Shown here: positions 8,001-11,039 of the stretch, in pieces
Layout of the letters: each line of letters starts with the position of its first letter
Position numbering within the stretch: position 1 is the first letter of the stretch
Assembly (NCBI GenBank): GCA_051649785.1
Contig: JBOFHT010000081.1
Location: 1 to 11,039 of the forward strand
Direction of reading: 5' to 3'
Origin: JBOFHT01 sp051649785
GTDB taxonomy: Archaea > Methanobacteriota > Methanobacteria > Methanobacteriales > Methanobacteriaceae
DNA: 11,039 bases
The notes under the pieces: model-generated
Seen by the model: the letters and a program-made list of their open reading frames with translations, nothing else
Databases searched by the model: none
Told to the model about the DNA's origin: nothing
Translations under genes and position numbers: made by a program

Positions 8001-8652
8001 TGCACATAATCCTGCAGGTGTTAAATCTGTTTTAGAAAGTGCTAAAAACTTAACTAACTCTAAATCTAGCTTAATTGTTCTAAATACAATTGATTCTGAA
8101 AGTGGGGATGATGGAAATATTGAAATAGCAAAGTTACTTTCAGATGTAGATGTTATTATTCCAGTTTCTAATGCAGCTCACAAATTTAGAAATTATATTT
8201 TAGAAAATACTATGGATATTAATAATTTTAATAATACAAATAACATCAATAATGATATTGATGGTGAAAATGTTTACTCTAGTAATATCATTGAGTTAGA
8301 AGGAAATAAAACTAATAATAAATGGGATAAAGTTGGTACTATTGGTTCAAGTGCTGAGCAGGTTAAAGAAGCTCTTGAAATAGCATTGAAATTGGCTATT
8401 ACTAGTTCTAATAATAGTAATAATTCTAATAGTAATACTAATAATATTGGATTTAATAAATTTAATAGTAACAATTTTAATAATTCTAATGAGGATATTA
8501 ATAATATTAGTCTTGATAATCCTAATCTTAATTCTAATTTTAATAATTATAATGCTGATACTAATAATACTAATAATGACAATGTAATTTTAGTTATTGG
8601 AGAAGGGGGAATCAAATATACCAAAAAAATTATCAAAGAAATGGGGATTTAA
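5047..8652 (+). CDS. Tandem (double) Mur ligase with MurT-like zinc ribbons
   Basis: A 1201-residue cytosolic protein with two complete Mur ligase modules end to end. Module 1 (about 1-545): Rossmann start VLIVGAGNAGRPA, P-loop GTDGKTTT (140-147), DHMD at 219, Cys cluster C321-x2-C324-x7-C332-x-C334, GVAGRFE, then DAAHNP at 415-420. Module 2 (about 556-1201): IVVVGGCGTVGS, P-loop GTNGKTTT (680-687, Lys684), DHLE at 761, Cys cluster C869-x2-C872-x18-C891-x-C893 in a HLGQF context, GVEGRFE, then DFAHNPAG at 984-991. The Cys4 insertion and HLG context resemble MurT, the lipid II amidating ligase that pairs with GatD; no GatD is present in the window. By eye, module 2 keeps the Lys four residues after the Tyr (Lys786) that is carbamylated in MurD/E/F, whereas module 1 has Asn234. 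Three Asn-rich insertions lie in module 2. Likely role: one or two peptide-ligation steps in pseudomurein precursor synthesis. The fold is confident; the substrate is inference. Confidence 0.88.
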   Translation: MIHNKKVLIVGAGNAGRPAANLFHYLGNDVIVSDSNIYENIPRKAKTKIDGLKDKGIVFELGFHNENLLDWADYVFISPNIPKNVDFIQKILEKSYKKLSKTSNENNCTCETGKLTLISTEDIGNILNSLIKIPMVGIAGTDGKTTTTNMINYSFSENLDTVIFSSLQNSLVIEGLIELVVDEKTNEKDLAIFELPHGTIRMAKGLELSAAVVTNLTPDHMDEFPSFEDYVIRNFAIKDLINNNGILILNGDDPIISNRLNEIKSNYILYGLNNSQKIDFEGESYFNPNVELDIYGKDLVLNGINGSSFTLVSKVIPTLICKRCNGIAGVNCSCGNFEPKYLDGFEKKVNISTPGACNIENTIATIAMALIFGYDINDIINHMAVFGGVAGRFEKIDKISFGYSGEYSNANIFMDAAHNPESMEKLFEGLEVDGNLIISLDNPDTLTTRDKTKIGQILGGIADIVICSAKNETTEVIDLNAPKEVLNACKLSANSKNRDIEIYSTLNVGSSIFKALNLASNGDTILHIGPGVVNAYDSVKNDIIEAINFYKDCSGEIVVVGGCGTVGSLMARVLNDYGFNVTVSDLDNNTSIAPTLDEEGIKLDLGSHSENVFKKASCFFLTPSLANNKTVLELIKNYSDNSDCSNFNSKSNFNGSAFIYNVNDIFKYFDVHKNVFAVTGTNGKTTTVHMLKSIFKKANLSFPEHKLAIQGNTELIPPLQARLNGDVAIVEIGTFGNKGEIKSSSELCSVETAVITNISHDHLENSEKNKKHSVNINSFYEYVNCKKEIIDIAPNLVLNADDPIVAEFSTLKTRENLIFFGMDFEDEYFNISNDNKDNINSTNINKNTNINKPSRNIINNALESEKRFCPNCNSELTYKKISLGHLGQFNCKCGFKNIKPNVKASKFNFSSDMGKTSFTLSIDDHKETIYVTGGMANIYNALSSAATAFNMGIDFKHIVNGLNDFEGVEGRFEIINTNPTIILDFAHNPAGVKSVLESAKNLTNSKSSLIVLNTIDSESGDDGNIEIAKLLSDVDVIIPVSNAAHKFRNYILENTMDINNFNNTNNINNDIDGENVYSSNIIELEGNKTNNKWDKVGTIGSSAEQVKEALEIALKLAITSSNNSNNSNSNTNNIGFNKFNSNNFNNSNEDINNISLDNPNLNSNFNNYNADTNNTNNDNVILVIGEGGIKYTKKIIKEMGI
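7534..7626 (+). repeat. Asn-rich insertion before the module 2 zinc ribbon
   Basis: Thirty-one codons dominated by AAT, ATT and AAA (NINSTNINKNTNINK core, a repeated N-I-N-x unit) lie just before the C869-x2-C872 pair. The conserved domain sequence resumes directly afterwards. Confidence 0.8.
8215..8271 (+). repeat. Asn-rich insertion in the module 2 C-terminal domain
   Basis: Nineteen codons, more than half AAT/AAC, form a surface-loop-like insertion between two segments of the ligase C-terminal domain. Confidence 0.75.
8404..8583 (+). repeat. 60-codon Asn/Ser-rich insertion before the last strand of module 2
   Basis: The longest low-complexity tract in the window, made mostly of AAT with AGT, TCT and TTT (for example NNSNNSNSNTNN). 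It ends exactly where the terminal strand VILVIGEGG begins, the position homologous to the insertion at 4658-4741 in the preceding ligase. Confidence 0.88.
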
Positions 8653-9859
8653 AGTAGTCTTAGGAATTTTAGGGTTAATTATAATTTTATCTGTATTATT
8701 AATTACAACAGGTGCTAATTACACTAGTCCTCAAAATCCTAGTGATATTATTAGTGGGGAAACTGGGGATACTGTTTTTTCAGGAGATTCTATTATTGAT
8801 AAATCAAATATTAGAAGATATCCTGTTACTATGAAATTAAGTTCTTTAATTGAAGATGTAACTGCTTTAGATATACTAGGATTGGCTGAAGCAGTTTCAA
8901 CAGGAGCGATTCATGAACCTATTTCGGATATATCAACAAATGTTACATCTGATGGAAAAGCAGTTTCAATTGACGGGCCTGGTGTTGTTAAAACTAATGG
9001 GAGTAAAGTAATTGTTGAAGAACCAGGAAATTTTGTTTGGGGTAATTTAGTTTCTTATAGGTATATTATTAAAACTGAAAATGGTGTTGATATTCTAGAA
9101 AAAATTAATGTAAACTCTGAAAAACTTGAAAATAATAATAAAACAGTTAAATCTATTGCTAAAGACAATGTTAATAATCAAACTGTAGGGAGTCAAGTTC
9201 CAGAAGACAATATAGGGGATTGGTTTGAAAACTCATATGTTGGTAAAACTAAAATAATTGGATTTGGTGTAAGTAATTTTTCAGATAATAGAAATTTCAT
9301 GACTATGGATGAAGTTAAAGAGATTTTTGGGGAAAATATGTATAAATATGCTGTAACTCGACCAGTTGGAAATCCTGTTCCATTATATGAAAAAGATTAC
9401 ACAGAAAAAGTTGTTACTAGTACTAAAACTCAATTGGGATCATTTCCACAATATAATGATTATAATAGGGCATTTAATGCAAAACAGTTTGTAGATGCAT
9501 GGAATGGTACAATTGTTCCTCCAGGAACTTATTCTTCTGGAAGTGCTATTACGGGCTTTGTATCTTCTCGTGATCCTAAAGCACCAGGGGGATCTGCAGC
9601 ACATGGTGTATGTCCTCCAGCTAGAACTTTAAGGGATGCTATTATTTTATCTGGTGCTCCTATGCCAAGGGGTATGGTAGGTGGAAGAGATGCAGTTTTA
9701 TTTGGATTTAATCCAGGTTCTGAAGTTAAAATTAGTAACACTCTTGACAATCCTATTAAAATTGTAATGTGGACTGAAGGGAATGGCCCTAGAATGGTAA
9801 TTTATTGTAAAGTCATTGAATTAGTCCCTAATAATCTTAATAATTCCAATAATACTTAA
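8597..9859 (+). CDS. Membrane-anchored VanW-like domain protein
   Basis: A 420-residue protein with a Lys-rich N-terminus, one transmembrane segment at about 18-37 (VVLGILGLIIILSVLL) and a large remainder predicted to lie outside the cell. The middle (about 50-280) is not recognised. The C-terminal part (about 285-410) follows VanW-like proteins: an STK...LGSF stretch, NR..N, NGTIVPPGTY (Pro308-Gly310), GVC (337-339) then RTLRDAIILSGAP, GRDA (363-366), then SNTLDNPIKI and a final strand. In bacterial VanW the Cys is normally followed by Gln-Val-Ser-Thr-Thr; here it is CPPART. VanW-like proteins occur with cell-envelope genes and their activity is not firmly known. The gene overlaps the double ligase by 56 bases, so the two are probably co-transcribed. 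No ATG precedes the membrane segment; TTG at 8597 is the only usual start, without a ribosome site. A strong purine run at 8599-8610 suggests a possible ATA start at 8618. The end is Asn-rich. Confidence 0.75.
   Translation: MEKGESNIPKKLSKKWGFKVVLGILGLIIILSVLLITTGANYTSPQNPSDIISGETGDTVFSGDSIIDKSNIRRYPVTMKLSSLIEDVTALDILGLAEAVSTGAIHEPISDISTNVTSDGKAVSIDGPGVVKTNGSKVIVEEPGNFVWGNLVSYRYIIKTENGVDILEKINVNSEKLENNNKTVKSIAKDNVNNQTVGSQVPEDNIGDWFENSYVGKTKIIGFGVSNFSDNRNFMTMDEVKEIFGENMYKYAVTRPVGNPVPLYEKDYTEKVVTSTKTQLGSFPQYNDYNRAFNAKQFVDAWNGTIVPPGTYSSGSAITGFVSSRDPKAPGGSAAHGVCPPARTLRDAIILSGAPMPRGMVGGRDAVLFGFNPGSEVKISNTLDNPIKIVMWTEGNGPRMVIYCKVIELVPNNLNNSNNT
8599..8610 (+). promoter_or_regulatory. Purine-rich ribosome-site-like run inside the ligase/VanW-like overlap
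   Basis: GGAGAAGGGGGA is a strong G-rich run for such an AT-rich window. It lies after the TTG at 8597, so it cannot serve that start. It sits seven bases before an in-frame ATA at 8618. It also encodes the GEGG of the ligase's last conserved strand, which may fully explain it. Confidence 0.35.
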
Positions 9860-9931
9860 ATATGGCTAATAATTCTACAAATTTAAATAATAATTAATAG
9901 ATATCATTTAATAATAAGGATTATTGGTGTA

Positions 9932-9956
9932 TTTTTTTATTAACTATTATTTTTTT
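9932..9956 (+). terminator. Oligo-T terminator after the VanW-like gene
   Basis: Two runs of seven T (9932-9938 and 9950-9956) lie about 75-95 bases after the stop codon, typical of archaeal intrinsic termination without a hairpin. They separate the ligase/VanW-like unit from the nucleotidyltransferase. Confidence 0.6.
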
Positions 9957-10020
9957 ATATTTATTAATTTATTATCTTACTATCCCTTATTATATTTTCA
10001 GTATTTTTAGTGTTATTGTG

Positions 10021-10028
10021 TTATATAA
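10021..10028 (+). promoter_or_regulatory. Candidate TATA box of the nucleotidyltransferase gene
   Basis: TTATATAA lies about 50 bases before the ATG at 10075 and predicts a leader of roughly 25 bases. A GTGA five bases before the ATG (10066-10069) may act as a weak ribosome site. The location after the T7 runs agrees with a separate transcript. Confidence 0.45.
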
Positions 10029-10074
10029 TAATTGAACATATTAAACTAATTAACTATAGATTATTAGTGATTTC

Positions 10075-10836
10075 ATGAAAGTTTCAGCAATTATAACTGC
10101 AGCAGGTAAAAATTCAAGAATGCGTAATGATTTAATTAAAAGAAATATTAGTTTAACTAATAAACTACTACTTCCATTAGGGGATGGTTCTTTTAATAAT
10201 GATAACATTACTATTAATAGGGATGATTCTAATATTAATTCGGAACTTGTTATATCTAAAACCATTAATAATGTTCTTAACTCAAATGATAAGATTGATG
10301 AATGTATTGTAGTACTTGGCCACTACAAAGATGAAATAAAAGAAGTTATTTATAATATAAATGATAGTAGAATTAAAATAGTTGAGAATAGTCCAGTTGA
10401 TGTATGTCTATCTAAATCTTTATTAAATGGAATTCAAAATTCTTCTAATGATATGATTTTAGCAATTGCAGGGGATCAACCTACTATTGGAAAAGCTACT
10501 TTAAGTAATATTATTAATAAGTTAGAAGAAATGAATGATAATAGCAGAAATATGGATAATAATTGTGAGAATAGCTATAAAAACTTTGTTGTTCTTCGTA
10601 GAATTGATTATGGGGAATTGGATACTGGAAAAGGATTAGGAATGCCCTTTGCTACAAATGGCCCACTTTTAGCTAAATACTTAAATAAATATGATGATGA
10701 CTTAAATCCTATTATTAGAAAAGTTTTTGATGATGGATTTAATTTTTATGGTATTAAAGAAGAGAATAATTTAGAATTAATTAATATTAATCACTATGAG
10801 GATTATGAATTTGTTTTAGAACATTTAAATAAATAA
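10075..10836 (+). CDS. MobA/MocA-like nucleotidyltransferase
   Basis: A 253-residue GT-A fold nucleotidyltransferase of the MobA-related type (COG2068-like): N-terminal IITAAGKNSRM nucleotide loop (6-16), KLLLPLG (30-36), VVLGHYKDE strand-helix, CLSKSL (equivalent to the G-L-S-x-S-L of MocA relatives), and AGDQP with the metal-binding Asp134. The C-terminal part has a PFA-NGPLLAKYL stretch. Such enzymes transfer CMP, GMP or a similar group to a phosphorylated acceptor, classically molybdopterin; other members act on other cofactors or sugars, so the substrate is not fixed. In usual members only about three residues separate the SRM motif from the following Lys; here thirteen do. Two Asn-rich insertions (41-55 and 154-170) extend the protein past the usual length of about 200. 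The gene has its own likely promoter and is probably not part of the ligase unit. Confidence 0.8.
   Translation: MKVSAIITAAGKNSRMRNDLIKRNISLTNKLLLPLGDGSFNNDNITINRDDSNINSELVISKTINNVLNSNDKIDECIVVLGHYKDEIKEVIYNINDSRIKIVENSPVDVCLSKSLLNGIQNSSNDMILAIAGDQPTIGKATLSNIINKLEEMNDNSRNMDNNCENSYKNFVVLRRIDYGELDTGKGLGMPFATNGPLLAKYLNKYDDDLNPIIRKVFDDGFNFYGIKEENNLELININHYEDYEFVLEHLNK
10195..10239 (+). repeat. Asn-rich insertion in nucleotidyltransferase, N-terminal part
   Basis: Fifteen codons (NNDNITINRDD and following) lie between the KLLLPLG nucleotide-binding segment and the VISKTI helix, which are normally close together in this family. The codon pattern is the same as in the ligase insertions. Confidence 0.65.
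10534..10584 (+). repeat. Asn-rich insertion in nucleotidyltransferase, after the GDQP motif
   Basis: Seventeen codons rich in AAT/AAC (NDNSRNMDNN) separate the helix following the catalytic Asp from the next strand NFVVLRR. The insertion is probably a surface loop. Confidence 0.65.
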
Positions 10837-10927
10837 AAATTAGTATTTATGCTATATATTCATTAATTGCAATTTTTCCCATTATATTATTATATATTTC
10901 CGATTATATATTTTCGCTTCTTTATAC

Positions 10928-10940
10928 TTTTTTAATTTTT
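10928..10940 (+). terminator. Oligo-T candidate terminator after the nucleotidyltransferase
   Basis: T6 followed by T5 lies about 95 bases after the stop codon, with a further T5 at 10873-10877. Together these are plausible archaeal termination sites. Confidence 0.45.
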
Positions 10941-10978
10941 ACATTTTGAATTATATAATTACTAGGATATGTTTCAAT

Positions 10979-10998
10979 AACCGTAAACTATTTATACT
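10979..10998 (+). promoter_or_regulatory. BRE/TATA promoter for a gene beyond the window
   Basis: AACCGTAAACTATTTATACT combines a BRE-like CCGTAAA (10981-10987) with a TATA box TTTATACT (10991-10998). The CCG stands out in this AT-rich spacer. Transcription would start near 11020. No coding region or RNA gene follows inside the window, so its target is unseen. Confidence 0.5.
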
Positions 10999-11039
10999 AA
11001 GTATTTACATATATATTAGATAATAATATAATAATTACT

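Noticed and set aside
5928..8474. Short open frames in other frames within the double ligase (for example 5928-6119, 7383-7601 and 8274-8474 minus)
   Set aside because: They lie fully inside a well-supported gene, show no domain, and have composition explained by the sense frame.
9529..10265. Minus-strand open frames at 9529-9750 and 10050-10265
   Set aside because: The first is antisense to the most conserved part of the VanW-like domain and the second to the transferase start. Neither has a ribosome site or recognisable motif.
10837..11039. tRNA or small RNA gene in the final spacer
   Set aside because: The spacer is nearly all A+T with no cloverleaf or GC-rich structured segment. Only T runs and a promoter-like element are supported.

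Overview
The window looks like the chromosome of a very AT-rich methanogenic archaeon of the order Methanobacteriales, most likely Methanobrevibacter or a close relative. The evidence is an archaeal Rad50, a neighbouring MTH538-type TIR-like protein (a family named after a Methanothermobacter gene), a set of Mur-type ligases as found in pseudomurein-walled methanogens, oligo-T terminators, TTTATATA-type promoter boxes, and heavy AAT (Asn) codon use. The genus is inferred from memory of these families, not from a search.

Layout: (1) Positions 1-2463 (+) hold rad50, cut at its 5' end by the window edge. (2) Positions 2500-2886 (-) hold a small MTH538/DUF1863 TIR-like protein, convergent with rad50. 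(3) A 265-base divergent spacer follows. (4) Positions 3152-4837 (+) hold a single-module Mur ligase paralogue with three Asn-rich insertions. (5) Positions 5047-8652 (+) hold a 1201-residue protein made of two complete Mur ligase modules in tandem, each with a MurT-like Cys4 zinc-ribbon insertion. (6) Positions 8597-9859 (+), overlapping the end of the double ligase by 56 bases, hold a membrane-anchored protein with a C-terminal VanW-like domain. (7) Paired T7 runs follow as a likely terminator. (8) Positions 10075-10836 (+) hold a MobA/MocA-like nucleotidyltransferase. (9) The last 200 bases carry T runs and a well-formed BRE/TATA element that probably drives the next gene beyond the window.

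The centre of interest is 3152-9859. It encodes three homologous Mur-ligase modules, two of them fused, followed by an overlapping VanW-like gene whose protein is predicted to face the outside of the cell. Mur ligases add amino acids to cell-wall precursors or cofactors. VanW-like domains in bacteria occur with cell-envelope genes and lack a firmly established activity. The arrangement therefore suggests a cell-envelope (pseudomurein peptide) locus, but the substrate cannot be read from sequence. Several ligase genes and the nucleotidyltransferase carry in-frame, AAT-based, Asn-rich insertions at loop positions. Rad50 and the TIR-like protein lack them.

I see no RNA gene, CRISPR array, insertion sequence or prophage feature. 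All remaining short open frames are shadows of these genes.
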